Assembly (NCBI RefSeq): GCF_000972845.2
Contig: NC_040027.1
Coordinates: forward strand, 7,616,632-7,680,631
Direction of reading: 5' to 3'
Length of the DNA: 64,000 nucleotides
Source: Larimichthys crocea
Taxonomy: Eukaryota > Chordata > Actinopteri > Sciaenidae
Below, piece by piece: positions 41,967-54,022 of the stretch. A program made the translations under genes and the position numbers. Numbering within the stretch: the first letter of the stretch is position 1; each line of letters opens with the position of its first letter. The notes beneath the pieces were generated by a model. That model ran no database searches, was not told where the DNA came from, and saw only the letters and a program-made list of their open reading frames with translations.

Positions 41967-42809
41967 TTAAAGATAAAATAAAATTACAAAATACATTTCC
42001 ACCACATGTTTTGCTCGCGTGCGTGTGATGCGTTCATGTCACAGAAATCATGACTCGAGCTGTGTCAGCACGTGAGGCTGAAACAGACAGACAGGAAGAA
42101 GATTAGTGTGCCTTCAAAATAAAATGTGTAATCTGTAAACTAATCTGCAATGTAAGGCTCTGGGATTCAGACAAAGTCAGATGAATGTCAACATCATGTC
42201 AAACACCAAACAGGTAAAGATCTTCTGAAGTCTGCATAACTCTTTCACCTCGTTCCCACACATCATTTATTATATTTATTATTATTACTTTGGTCCACGT
42301 CTCTTAAAGAGCAGAGAACGTTGACAGAGAGGTCAGGCTTTTGAATCAAGATTCATTTATTTGTTTATCCATTTATTGACCTGTATTTTAATCTCTTTCA
42401 CGAGGCACTGTTTTCTTTACTTTGTCTATTTATTTTTTTACATTTTAATCTGTTTTATTATTCGGTGCATCTTTTTATTATTTTGTGTTTTAATCATTTT
42501 CTAAAGTCGTGGTCTTATTTTTAATGTTTAGTTGTTGTTGTTGTTGTTTTACTGATTACAGAGTAATTTATTACTTTTTACTGTCGAAGGGACAGATATA
42601 GGAAATCTGTCCTGCCACATGTCATCACACTGTATAATAACAGCTAAAAACAACAACAACTCAGGTCATAATTTACAGTCACTGCACATTTCCCCTTTCT
42701 TACTTTGCACCAAATCAACACTGCCAATTTGCTGTATATACTTTTGTACAATATATTTTATTTACTATATATTATGAATAGTTTGTTCTTTATCTTTATA
42801 TATATATAT

Positions 42810-42998
42810 ATATATTATTTTTTTTTAAGATTATTTTTTGGCCTTTATTGATAGTACAACTGAAGATAGACTGGAAGCAGGGGGCAGAGAGGGGGAGTGA
42901 CACGCAGTAAATTAGCCGTCCGATGGAGGATTCAAGCCGGGGCCAGCTGCAGCGAGGACTATAGCCTCCACACACGGGGCGGCCTCTTAACCCACTAC
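42810..42998 (+). repeat. teleost dispersed repeat bordering the palindrome
   Basis: ttttggcctttattgatagt, gacacgcagtaaattagccg and attcaagccggggccagctg follow a repeat frequent in fish genomes. It ends where the left arm of the inverted repeat begins. Confidence 0.6.
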
Positions 42999-44417
42999 GA
43001 ATAGTGACGGAAGATAAAGTGTAGAATGTTGCAAACATAAAGGAAAATAAGTGTTAAACGAAATAAATAAGTGTTAAACGAATAAACCTGAATATAAACA
43101 TGGGCATACCAACATGACGGGGAGACACTCAGCTGAAAGCCTCGCCAGGCATCGTCTCCCAAACAAACAATTCAAACCCCAAGCGATCATATGGGCGTGT
43201 AACGAAAACATGAAGACAAGTGATCACTTCAGTTCTGCAAAGTTATGGTCTGAGGTTAAACCAGTCATCACGAGGGGCTTCCCCTTTCTGTTCCAATGCA
43301 ATCTATACTCTTTGTGTAAAAGCATTAAAAAGAAATAAGGGACTAAAAAGAAAAAGAAACGTGGTCAGCTTTGGTCCACGGGCCAGTCTTAGAGGACACA
43401 GTGAACGACAGAAGTTGCGTGGCTCATGGCTGGATGAAGATGATTCTTCTTGTGTGGACGTCTAGTTCAGTTAAAACAGGTCAAACATGTTGAAAAAGAC
43501 GTGCGTGGGAAAACAATAAGACTCACAACAACACACCACAAACATGTCCGTCCGTTTTGTGCTGGATCTGCTGGGGAGGACTCACCGTCGCACAGATCAA
43601 CAACAGACCCAGATCTGACTAACCGGCCTCCAGCCCGCTCACTAAACCTTCTGCTCCGGCTGGAATCCAACGAATGCAGGAGGCGCGCTGATCACCAAAA
43701 CTGCAAAGCCAAATAAATGTTGAGCCGCTGTAGAAAATATGAAATGTTTAGAGAACGCTGGTCAGACCGGCTGCTCCCTCGTGTTACAGTCATCCCATCG
43801 ACCATCTTAGGTTTCTCTGATTCGAGAGATTTCAGTCTCATTTGTTTTCATCCACTCAGCCGTTTTCCTCCTTTTGTTTGTCACACTGAGGTAACGGAGC
43901 TCAAAGATCGGTGATACCCTCCTCATCACAAAGGTCATTGTTCTTAAATTAAAAGCAGAGACATTTCCAAACCATATTTATCTAAAAACAAAGAAACTCT
44001 GAAATATGCCAAGCTTTCTACGCATCCCCACTCCACAAGCTTTCTCCTCGCGCCCGCTCTCATGTACACGGTTAATCCGCTGGAGGGTTCAGTCGACTTC
44101 ACGTCCGTCCTATTAGCCTGATCCTGCTGTGGGGGCTTCAGCTGAGAACAACGACTCTGTCTGTGACAGATTATCATCCATCTTTAATATCAGTACACTC
44201 AGAGAAAAACCACTGTTTTCATGTGTTGGAGCTCTACACCTGCCACCTGTGTGGACTACAGGTAAACAAGGAAACACTGATATCACCAAATGGATAGATG
44301 TAAAGATAGATTGATGTAAACTCAATATAAAAAGAACAAATTCAGGATGTTTATGTTAAACTGCAGCTGAGTATCTCTCAAATGTTGACCTTCTATTACT
44401 GCGAACAACCCCAGGGC

Positions 44418-44465
44418 CACGTCTCCGTCACGTCTCCGTCACGTCTCCGTCACGTCTCCGTCACT
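44418..44465 (+). repeat. 11-bp tandem repeat, four copies
   Basis: cacgtctccgt repeated about four times; the matching place in the right arm (near 55,285) has about two. Confidence 0.85.
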
Positions 44466-46913
44466 CATTGACTGTTTTTACGATCAGCAGTTTGATACAT
44501 TGAAAGAACGGCCACTATTCCTCAGCAACCCCTAAACTACACATTTTTCATACTGACTCACATACCTGAGCATAAACATGTTTTCTAAGATTTATTTTTC
44601 AAAATTATAATTTCAATCGGCAACCTTTAATACGAGACTACAAGAAGACTAAGAGGTTAAACACTCGACCTGAGCTCGAGGGAACTGCCTCATGAAGAAG
44701 AAAGAAAGACAGAAGGGAACACCAAAAGAAAAAGAAAAAACACGAGTGAGCGACGACGACGATGCAAATGAACATTCAAATAGTTGAATAAGAAGCTTCG
44801 GCTCTGGATCAGCTCTGACTTTGATGTGAGCACGCAGCAAACGTTCGAGTAAACGATGAAGAAACGTGACGCGAGCGGTCTGTTCACACAGCGCTAATAA
44901 ATGCCAGTGCAGGAACACTGACTGTTTACAGTGGTGGAGACTCCCGTTCACCATGCCACAGATCACATGAGCAGTAAAAACAGGGATGGGTCAGGACCAC
45001 AGGCAAATACCAGACTGGGAAGGTCCATCAGCCAATCAGCTGGCGGGAGCGTGAAGGAGACGTTTTTAACGAGTTACTGCAACTTTCAGACGGGAGAGTC
45101 GAGTTTTCATCGGGAGGCATCAAGTCCTGACGCCTGCGTGCAGGAGAGTTATTACTCAACTCCAAAAATACAGACGCCAAGAGAAAGATTTAAAGATGGA
45201 GATAAAAGAAATCAGAATGCCAAACTATTTTTATTTATTATTCCTCTGACACGTTCAGATTAATCGCTTCTGGAAATGGCTGAATTACAGGAATTTTTTC
45301 ATTTGTCATTTTAATAAGTTTTGCAAGATTAAATTTCACATTACTTGTATGGTGAAAATAAAACACACTGCAGTTATTCTGACAGATTTTATGACTGTGA
45401 ATGATTCACGGTTGGTGTGAATGATTTCTGCATCATAACTTTGTGCAGACAAAGTGGAAAGTTTGGCCTTGGTTATGACATTTGGAGATTGACTGAAACA
45501 AAACAAATGACGCTGTCCTGTCCAGTCCAGCCAAGTCCTGTCCCATCTGGTCTGTCTGGTCCTGTCCCATCCTGTCCTGGTTGTTTGAGTCCGACTACAG
45601 TTTCATGGTCACGTGTAAATTCTCGACCTCAGGAAACAAAGGGTCTCTGGACAGAAACAGCTGACGGATCTTTGATTGCAGAGGATGTTTGTGTGTGTGT
45701 GTGGTGTGTGTGTGTGGTGTGTGTGTGTGTGTGTATCTCTGATCACAGCTGATCTTTGTACTCACACACACACACACACACACAGTGTGTGTTCACGTGT
45801 CCGACCGTCAAGATACAGTACAAATTAATTAAAGTCCAGATGTTTGTGTCAGTCAAAGACATAAAATGGATCAACAACAACACACAGCTGACTCATAGTT
45901 TCAGTCTGAGCCATCATTGTCTGCTTCCAGCTCGTAAAGGGAGGATAGCTGCTTTTGACAAAGCACACACGTGAGGATGTCTCTGAGGACGTTTGATTAA
46001 TCATAACATAATCGAAGATTAATCCTGCCGTTGGCTTTTTACACAGAACTGGCACACAGCAGAGATCCAAGCAGACGCTCCCTGGAAGCATTACAGGCCC
46101 ATAACAGGGACATGATTCATTGGCCAGCATTCCAAAGTGTAAGCAATACATAAAGTCAAAGTGGATGAAAACACCCCGTCTGCTGTTTCACAAAAAACAC
46201 AGAAAACAGCAGCAGAAGCTGAACTCAACACGTCGGACTCAGAAAAGATTCATTTCCTCCGTTAAAGTTGATCTCGGACAATGCTGATCACTGGAAAAGG
46301 TTAAAAGACAAATGTTTCCACTGGGCTTACGTTCTGCCTCATGAGGTCCCAAACGGCAGGGCGGTGCGGTACTATCACATGCACATGAGTCTGTCAAACA
46401 TCTAAAGGTCGAGGAACATGACTTCATGCAGAAACATGAAACTCTGAGCCGTGACTTCATGTTTGGAAGCAGCTTTTTATTGTTTGTAAGGACCTTGTTC
46501 ATGTTCAGACTCTAAATCTGAATTTTACAGATCAACACAAATGAGCTTCTATAAAACATGACGCCGGTTTTTCACGCCGCTGGGTCTGTCAGATTCCTCG
46601 ATACAGACGGACTTAAATCACAGAATACCTCAAAGAACCTGGTCTGCATTACGGCACATCGACGTTAAGCAGACGTGACGTCCACTGTCCTGGACAAACT
46701 AACGGGGGTCAGGCTGCAGGACGTCGGCCCGGTTACAGGCCAAGCTGGCGACGTACGGTGTGTGATCTGTTCGTTTAACTGTTAGTGAGTCATAGTGGAC
46801 AAGAACCGATGTCCAATACAAAGAGAGCATGTTTTCCAGCACGGGACACGTCATAAAATGTTCAAACAAAAGAGGAATGATGTTTGTGGTTTTAATGCAA
46901 GCAGCCACTATGA

Positions 46914-46940
46914 CACACACACACACACACACACACACAC
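46914..46940. repeat. (CA)n, left arm
   Basis: Counterpart of the GT array at 52,775-52,802 in the right arm. Confidence 0.95.
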
Positions 46941-47061
46941 CGACACTGTTTGTTTACAATGCAATTGGTCGGTCCAATGGTGATGTCTCTCGGCAACAAC
47001 ACAGTAAAAACATACAACTCTTTAATCTCCTAATCTGGACAGGAACAATCACAACAGACGG

Positions 47062-47638
47062 TGTTACGGCCGCCGCTGGCTGCACGTTAGTATTTATTGT
47101 GTTTTCTAGGTAAAAGCAGCTGTGTGATCCCGTCGGGATTGGTCCCTGTCGTTGTGTTGGTGTGGTGTAGTTCGACCAATCAGGAGTCCTCAGTCAACCC
47201 CAGCTGCAGTTCAAATAGACTGTGTGTCAGCAGTTCAGGGCGGCTTGTGTTTGTATCGTGTTCTGTAAGCTCGCCTCGTTGTTCGTACGTGAAATGTGTT
47301 TGAAAGTTGTGGAGGTTGGTGGAGAAACATTACTGGACTGGGCTAGGTTTAGTTACAATTACACTGATTACACTGAGAGTATTTCTTGTTAGAGTCACTA
47401 GACAGGGGTGCTGTCATTGATGTGTTTTCTTAGATAGTGGGTTTTTGTTTCTCGTTTTGTTTCCAAGTTCTCTTTCTGTTATATTTACTTTTCTTTACCA
47501 GCACTCTACACCTTTGTTCCTTTTTGCCTCACCTCCTTTTGTTAAGCATTAAACTCCTGACGAACCTGAATCAGTTGTCATTTTCCATTTCATATCCTTA
47601 TCTTAGGTTACTGCTCACCAACGAGCCGGGTCATAACA
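47062..47638 (+). mobile_element. solo LTR, Gypsy-like, left-arm copy
   Basis: Begins TGTTACGGCC and ends GGGTCATAACA, the short inverted ends usual in fish Gypsy LTRs. Inside are CCAAT-type boxes (gattggt, gaccaatcag) and tcaaatagac. Flanks acgg and acag differ at one base. No internal retroelement genes adjoin it. Confidence 0.65.
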
Positions 47639-48354
47639 ACAGAAATAAACCTGACAAATGAATGTTCATGTCACAGTTAATGAGTGAATGAAACAGCTGT
47701 CTGAAAGAAGGGACAACATTAATATCTAAAGTACTCAGAATACTTCATGTCCACCGAGGCAGCTCGATCTTTTTATTTCACTCGACAGATCTTATGAAGA
47801 TGTTAAATCGTTCATGTTTAGGTTGTTGTGGTTGTTCCTCATCTCACAGTGTTCATCCGTCTGTGATCATTATGTTCCTGCAGCTTCCCTTTTTAATATT
47901 CACAGACACGTTCCTACGTCCTACGAGATCATTTATTTAATACCGTTACTTTTATATTATCCTTTTTAGAGCTACAGTCCGTGACGCTGCACTGTCCTGT
48001 CCATAAAATGTACCATTTATTTTGGAAGCTTACACAGGAAAACATATTACTTTTATTTATAAATAGATGAAATTCAAATCAATTGACAGCTAATCAATTA
48101 ATTTATGGATTGTTGCAGTTCTGATCCAGTTAAAGCCACACACACACACACACTCACTAAATACTGTGTCTTTAAGCATTTACATTTCATGACACCACTG
48201 CAGGTTCCCTCTCTCGCCAAGTCACCACAGATACATCACTGTCAGATTAACTGCCATGGTGCAGCTCCACACACCACACACACACACACACACACCTGTC
48301 CCAATGACTGAGCAAAAAAAAAAAAAAAAAACATGCATTTGCTGCATGTGATCA

Positions 48355-48441
48355 CAGATCTCGTGCAGCTCACTGGTCTGTCAGACGTCATAGCAGAGCA
48401 TCGCAAGTGCACATGGATCCAGGTGAGCTGCACGAGATCTG
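48355..48441. repeat. 19-bp inverted repeat present only in the left arm
   Basis: cagatctcgtgcagctcac at 48355-48373 and its reverse complement at 48423-48441, with a 49-nt loop. The right arm has only one of the two copies. Confidence 0.8.
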
Positions 48442-48599
48442 CATTAACACACAACACACACACACACACACACACTCCTGATGTCACTTCATATCAGCCA
48501 TGCTCTGCATTGCAGTGAACACGGATGAATTCTTGATTTAAAAACACACACTTCAGCACCCGTCGCCCTGTGCGTGGGCTGACAGGTTCACGTTGACAC

Positions 48600-49540
48600 C
48601 AACCTGCCGGTGTTCATATTTCCGTAACACCTGTGTTTCACTCACCGCATCCTTCTCCTCCGCGCGCTCCGCTGCTGCTCCATGTTGCAGAGTTTCCTCT
48701 TGTTCTTGTTCTCCGTCCTCTTCATCCCTCACGGATTATGAACCCGGTAAAAAAAAAAAAACGCTCCTCCCGTTTCCTCTCTCGGTAACTCTCTTCTGCT
48801 GTAGCCTCGGGTAGCAACGTGTCAGTTCGGGCTGGTTCGGCTTCGTGACACCTATCTCTGCTCGGTTCGAGTTGCTCGGAGTCCGCTCGAGAGTTTGTCC
48901 GGACACCATCCCCGGCTCGGTCTCTCGGTCTCTCGGTCTCTCGGTCGCTCGGTCTCGGTCCTGGTCGCTCGTAGCCAGTCCTCCGGCTAACTTTAGAGCC
49001 GACTCCACATCTGGAAACGCCGCCGTGACAGGCTGTCAATCACCCGACAGCACCGGCAGCCGGAGCACGATACCGGCTGTTTGTTTTGTTTTTTTACGGT
49101 GGGGCAGTTCGTAGTTGTGCGGGGTAAGAAAATGCCCCATGCCGGGGCAACAACAGTTCACCGACCGAACTTGTCAGGTAGCTGCCGTTAGCTGGCCTAG
49201 CCTAGCCTACCTGCTAACGTCTACCTGGCAGAGTGACACCATGACAGGTCCGGTTCGCCGCTAACGTCGGTTCCGGTGGATTCCCGCCTGAATTCGCTCG
49301 TCGTCTCCGGTGGTTTTATCCGACAGTGTCCGTCCTGCTCCGACCTCCGTCCATCCTCGGATAGAAGCGGCTCTCTGAGCGTGCACACACCGGGTCCGGG
49401 TCTCTCTGTCTCCGCCGTGAACTGCAGCTCGGCTCGGCTCGGCTCGGCTCGCTTCCTGACTCTGACACGGGCACTGCGGAGTCAAGGCAACGGGCACCGA
49501 GCATACGTCTCCGGCTGGCGGTTACCCAAATAAAAGCACA
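48600..49540 (-). promoter_or_regulatory. CpG-rich promoter region, left arm
   Basis: Dense CpG with runs of ctcggtct (48,917-48,957) and ggctc (49,428-49,452), ending in the minus-strand first exon at 48,646-48,725. No TATA box; resembles a CpG-island promoter. Confidence 0.6.
48646..48725 (-). pseudogene. first coding exon of an unrecognised gene, left-arm copy, 1 nt short
   Basis: The minus strand starts with ATG (48,725) in CpG-rich sequence and ends at a gtgag donor. Same exon as 50,918-50,998 but 80 nt: one C is missing (ccgcgcgctc against ccgcgccgctc), which shifts the frame after about 20 codons. Either a consensus error or a decayed copy. Confidence 0.6.
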
Positions 49541-49664
49541 GTGACAAAATGAAAAATTAAATATAAATTAAATTATAAATCAACAATTCCAGGCTTCATT
49601 GTGTAGCACTGTTCATACACCCAATAATACCCCTCCCATCCACCACATAATAAATAGTAGATAG

Positions 49665-49741
<77 letters not shown>
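49665..49741. repeat. (GATA)n, left of the gap
   Basis: gatagata array with two tag interruptions. Confidence 0.97.
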
Positions 49742-49742
<1 letters not shown>

Positions 49743-49747
49743 GAAGA

Positions 49748-49822
49748 GCTGGGAAATTACAGTGCAGCAGCAGCATTACCACAGTGACGATAGACAACAT
49801 AAGAATAAAAATATAAAGAACT
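49748..49822 (-). mobile_element. LINE-type 3' tail, left copy
   Basis: Read on the minus strand, this resembles the end of a fish L2-like LINE (aatttcccagc... followed by (TATC)n). The GATA array to its left is the tail repeat. Confidence 0.45.
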
Positions 49823-49837
49823 GGGGCGGTCGAGTGT

Positions 49838-49847
49838 NNNNNNNNNN
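49838..49847. other. assembly gap, 10 N
   Basis: Ten undetermined bases, probably a placeholder of unknown true length. Confidence 0.99.
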
Positions 49848-49859
49848 TAATTTTTCATT

Positions 49860-49860
<1 letters not shown>

Positions 49861-49912
<52 letters not shown>
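49861..49912. repeat. (GATA)n, right of the gap
   Basis: About 13 gata units beginning 13 bases after the N run. Confidence 0.97.
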
Positions 49913-49913
<1 letters not shown>

Positions 49914-50040
49914 TACTTTATTTATCCCAAGCTGGGAAATTATAGTGTAGCAGCAGCATTACACACATTGACAACATAAGAATAAAAATATACTATAAAG
50001 CAAACTATACATAATAAAATATCAAAAAAGCAATAGTAAA
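49913..50040 (-). mobile_element. LINE-type 3' tail, right copy
   Basis: The minus strand reads aatttcccagcttgggataa ataaagtat before (CTAT)n, the usual 3' end of such LINEs. Direct repeat of the left copy. Confidence 0.5.
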
Positions 50041-50084
50041 TACGATAAAATAAAATATATTGTACAGAGGTATATTTTGTCACT

Positions 50085-51010
50085 GTGCTTTTATTTTGGT
50101 AACCGCCAGCCGGATGACGTATGCTCGTGCCCGTTGCCTTGACTCCGCAGTGCCCGTGTCAGAGTCAGGAAGCGAGCCGAGCCGAGCCGAGCCGAGCCGA
50201 GCTGCAGTTCACGGCGGAGACAGAGAGACCCGGACCCGGTGTGTGCACGCTCAGAGAGCCGCTTCTATCCGAGCATGGACGGAGGTCGGAGCAGGACGGC
50301 CACTGTCGGATAAAACCACCGGAGACGACGAGCAGAATTCAGGCGGGAATCCACCGGAACCGACCGTTAGCGGCGAACCGGACCTGTCATGGTGTCACTC
50401 TGCCAGGTAGACGTTAGCAGGTAGGCTAGGCTAGGCCAGCTAACGGCAGCTACCTGACAAGTTCGGTCGGTGAACTGTTGTTGCCCCGGCATGGGGCATT
50501 TCTTACCCCGCTAACTACGAACTGCCCCACCGTAAACAAACAAAACAAACAGCCGGTTATCGTGCTCCGGGCTGCCGGTGCTGTTCGGGTGATTGACAGC
50601 CTGTCACGGCGGCGTTTCCAGATGTGGAGTCGGCTCTAAAGTTAGCCGGAGGACTGGCTACCGACCGACCGAGGACCGAGCGACCGAGGACCGAGCGACC
50701 GAGAGACCGAGAGACCGAGCCGGGGATGGCTGTCTGCGGACAAACTCTCGAGCGGACTCCGAGCAACTCGAACCGAGCAGAGATGAGGTGTCACTGAAGC
50801 CGACACCAGCCCGAACTGACACGTTGCTACCCGAGGCTACAGCAGAGAGAGAGTTACCGAGAGAGGAAACGGGAGGAGCGTTTTTGTTTTTTTTACCGGG
50901 TTCATAATCCGTGAGGGATGAAGAGGACGGAGAACAAGAACAAGAGGAAACTCTGCAACATGGAGCAGCAGCGGAGCGGCGCGGAGGAGAAGGATGCGGT
51001 GAGTGAAACA
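50085..51010 (+). promoter_or_regulatory. CpG-rich promoter region, right arm
   Basis: Inverted copy of the left-arm CpG-rich region with (gagcc)n at 50,173-50,201 and gaccga repeats at 50,662-50,720. It leads into the plus-strand first exon at 50,918. Confidence 0.6.
50918..50998 (+). CDS. first coding exon of an unrecognised gene, right-arm copy
   Basis: ATG followed by MKRTENKNKRKLCNMEQQRS and then GAEEKDA, 27 codons, ending GCG before gtgagt (phase 0). The highly basic start lies at the 3' end of a roughly 0.9-kb CpG-rich region. That looks like a housekeeping promoter with a first exon and long intron. I do not recognise the protein, and the following exons were not found in the window. 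Confidence 0.55.
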
Positions 51011-51201
51011 CAGGTGTTACGGAAAATATGAACACCGGGCAGGTTGGTGTCAACGTGAACCTGTCAGCCCACGCACAGGGCGACAGGGTGCATGAAGTGT
51101 GTGTGTGTGTGTTTTAAATCAAGAATTCATCCGTGTTCACTGCAATGCAGAGCATGGCTGATATGAAGTGACATCAGGAGTGTGTGCATAACACTGCAGA
51201 T

Positions 51202-51258
<57 letters not shown>
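51202..51258. repeat. (GT)n, right arm
   Basis: Much longer than its left-arm counterpart near 48,450-48,475. Confidence 0.97.
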
Positions 51259-51259
<1 letters not shown>

Positions 51260-51357
51260 ATGCAGATCTCGTGCAGCTCACCTGGATCCTGTCAAATGTG
51301 ATCACAGATCACATGCAGCAAATGCATGTTTTTTTTTTTTGCTCAGTCATTGTGGAC

Positions 51358-51400
<43 letters not shown>
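51358..51400. repeat. (GT)n, right arm
   Basis: Counterpart of the shorter CA array at 48,276-48,296. Confidence 0.97.
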
Positions 51401-51402
<2 letters not shown>

Positions 51403-52065
51403 CTGCACCATGGCAGTTAATCTGACAGTGATGTATCTGTGGTGACTTGGCGAGAAGAGGGAACCTGCAGTGGTATCATGAAATGTAAATGCTTTAAAGA
51501 CACAGTATTTAGTGAGTGTGTGTGTGTGTCTGGCTTTAACTGGATCAGAACTGCAACAATCCATAAATTAATTGATTAGCTGTCAATTGATTTGCAACTA
51601 TTTTTATAATAAATTAATATTTTTGAGTCAGTTTGTGAGAAAAACGTCCAAAGATTCCTAAATGTGACATTTTATGGAGCAGGACAGTGCAGCGTGCACG
51701 GTACTGTAGCTCTGAAAAGATAATATAAAAGTAACGGTATTAAAACAAATGATCTCTGACGTAGGAACGTGTCTGTGAATTATTAAAAAGGGAAGCTGCA
51801 GGAACATAATGATCACAGACGGATGAACACTGTGATGATGAGGACAAACCAACAACAACCTGAAACATGAACGATTTAAATATCTGTATGAGATCTGTCG
51901 AGTGTTTCTGTGGATCCAGGAGCTGAAATAAAAAGATCGAGCTGCCTCGGTGGACATGAAGTATTCTGAGTACTTTAGATATTAATGTTGTCCCATCTTT
52001 CAGACAGCAGTTTCATTCACTCATTAACTGTGACATGAACATTCATTTGTCAGGTTTACTTCTGT

Positions 52066-52668
52066 TGTTATGACCCGGCTCGTTTGGTGAGCAGTAACCT
52101 AAGATAAGGATATGAAATGAAATGGAAAATGACAACTCATTCAGGTTCGTCAGGAGTTTAATGTTTCTTAACAAAAGGAGGTGAGGCAAAAAGGAACAAA
52201 GGCGTACGAGTGCTGTGTAAAAGAACAAGTAAATATACCAGAAAGAGAACTTGGAAACAAAACGAGAAACAAAAACCTCACTATCTAAAGAAAACACATC
52301 TGTGACAGCACCCCTGTCTAGTGACTCTAACACAGAAATACTCTCAGTGTAATCAGTGTAATTGTAACTAAACCTAGCCCAGTCCCAGTAATGTTTCTCC
52401 ACCAACCTCCACAACTTTCAAACACAATTTCACGTACGAACAACGAGGCGAGCTTACAGAACACGATACAAACACAAGCCGCCCCGAACTGCCGACACAC
52501 GGTCTATTTGAACTGCAGCTGGGGTTGACTGAGGACTCTGATTGGTCGAACTACACCCACACCAACACAGACGACACGGACCAATCCCCGACTCACACAG
52601 CTGCTTTTACCTAGAAAACACAATAAATACTAACGTGCAGCCAGCGGTGGCCGTAACACTGTCTGTTG
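52066..52668 (-). mobile_element. solo LTR, Gypsy-like, right-arm copy with intact target duplication
   Basis: TGTTATGACC...GGCCGTAACA on the plus strand, i.e. the left-arm LTR inverted. Direct CTGT target duplications at 52062-52065 and 52069-52072... the second directly follows the element after 52668 (52669-52672). A solo LTR left after recombination. Confidence 0.65.
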
Positions 52669-53936
52669 TGATGTTTCCTGTCAGATTAGGAGATTAAAGA
52701 GTTGTATGTTTTTACTGTGTTGTTGCCGAGAGACATCACCATTGGACCGGCCAATCATTGCATTGTAAACAAACAGTGTGTGTGTGTGTGTGTGTGTGTG
52801 TGTCATAGTGACATATGACGTGTCCCGTGCTGGAAAACATGCTCGTCTTTGTATTGGGACATCGGTTCTTGTCCACTATGACTCAGTAACAGTTAAACTG
52901 AACATATCACACACCGTACGTCTGCCAGCTTGGCCTGTAACCGGGCCGACGTCCTGCAGCCTGACCCGGCGTTAGTTTGTCCATGACAGTGGACGTCACG
53001 TCTGCTTAACTCGTCGATGTGCCGTAATGCAGACCAGGTTCTTTGAGGTATTCTGTGATTTAAGTCTCGTTTGTATCGAGGAATCTGACTCCAGCGGCGT
53101 GAAGAAGCCGGCGTCATGTTTTATAGAAGCTCTTCATTTGTGTTGATCTGTAAAGATTCAGATTTTATGAGTCTGAACATGAACAAGGTCCTTACAACAA
53201 TAAAAAGCTGCTTCCAAACATGAAGTCACGGCTCAGAGTTTCATGTTTCTGCATGAAGTCATGTTGCTCGACCTTTAGATGTTTGACAGACTCATGTGTC
53301 ATGTGATAGTACCGCACCGCCCTGCCGTTTGGGACCTCATGAGGCAGAACGTAGCCCAGTGGATACATTTGTCTTTTAACCTTTTCCAGTGATCAGCATT
53401 TGTCCGAGATCAACTTTAACGGAGGAAATGAATCTTTTCTGAGTCCGACGTGTTGAGTTCAGCTTCTGCTGCTGTTTTCTGTGTCTTTGTGTGAAACAGC
53501 AGATGGGGTGTTTTCATCCACTATGACTTATCTATGTATTGCTTACACTTTGGAATGCTGGCCAATGGATCATGTCCCTGTTATGGCGCTGTAATGCTTC
53601 CAGGGAGCGTCTGCTTGGATCTCTGCTGTGTCCAGTTTCTAACGGCAGGATTAATCTTCTGATTATGTTATGATTAATCAAACGTCCTCAGAGACATCCT
53701 CACGTGTGTGTCTTTGTCCAAAAGCAGCTAATCCTCCCTTTACGAGCTGGAAGCAGACAATGATTGGCTCAGGACTGAAACTATGAGTCAGCTGTGTGTT
53801 GTTGTTGATCCATTTTATGTCCTTTGACTGACACAAACATCTGGACTTTAATTAATTTGTACTGTATCTTGACTGGTCGGACACGTGTAACACACACTGT
53901 GTGTGTGTAGATACAAAGATCAGCTGTGATCAGAGA

Positions 53937-54022
53937 TCACACACACACCATCACACACACCATCACACACACCATCACACACACACACCATCACACACAC
54001 ATACCATCACACACACACACAA
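53937..54022. repeat. CACCAT-interrupted CA repeat, right arm
   Basis: cacacaccat-type units; the left-arm partner at 45,688-45,735 has fewer interruptions. Confidence 0.9.

Larger units (their letters stand above)
42999..49550 (+). repeat. left arm of the giant inverted repeat
   Basis: Reads gaatagtgacgg... at its outer end and ...acagtgacaaaat at its inner end; the reverse complement is found at 50,074-56,803. Landmarks pair throughout: outer aataagtgttaaacgaata repeats, solo LTR, first coding exon, CpG-rich core. By eye similarity is high, with frequent 1-3-nt indels, some substitutions, and differing microsatellite lengths. Apart from the listed features I recognise no gene here; an open frame at 44,931-45,263 has a frameshifted partner in the other arm. 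Confidence 0.95.
49551..50073. other. centre of the inverted repeat with assembly gap
   Basis: Not itself inverted. Two (GATA)n arrays each stand before a direct copy of a LINE-tail-like sequence (gctgggaaattacagtgcag at 49,748; gctgggaaattatagtgtag at 49,931), one on each side of a 10-N gap. Confidence 0.85.

Noticed and set aside
44931..45263. 110-codon frame in the left arm with a partner in the right arm (54,465-54,764)
   Set aside because: The two copies are frameshifted against each other, there is no splice context and no recognisable family; conservation here only reflects the duplication.
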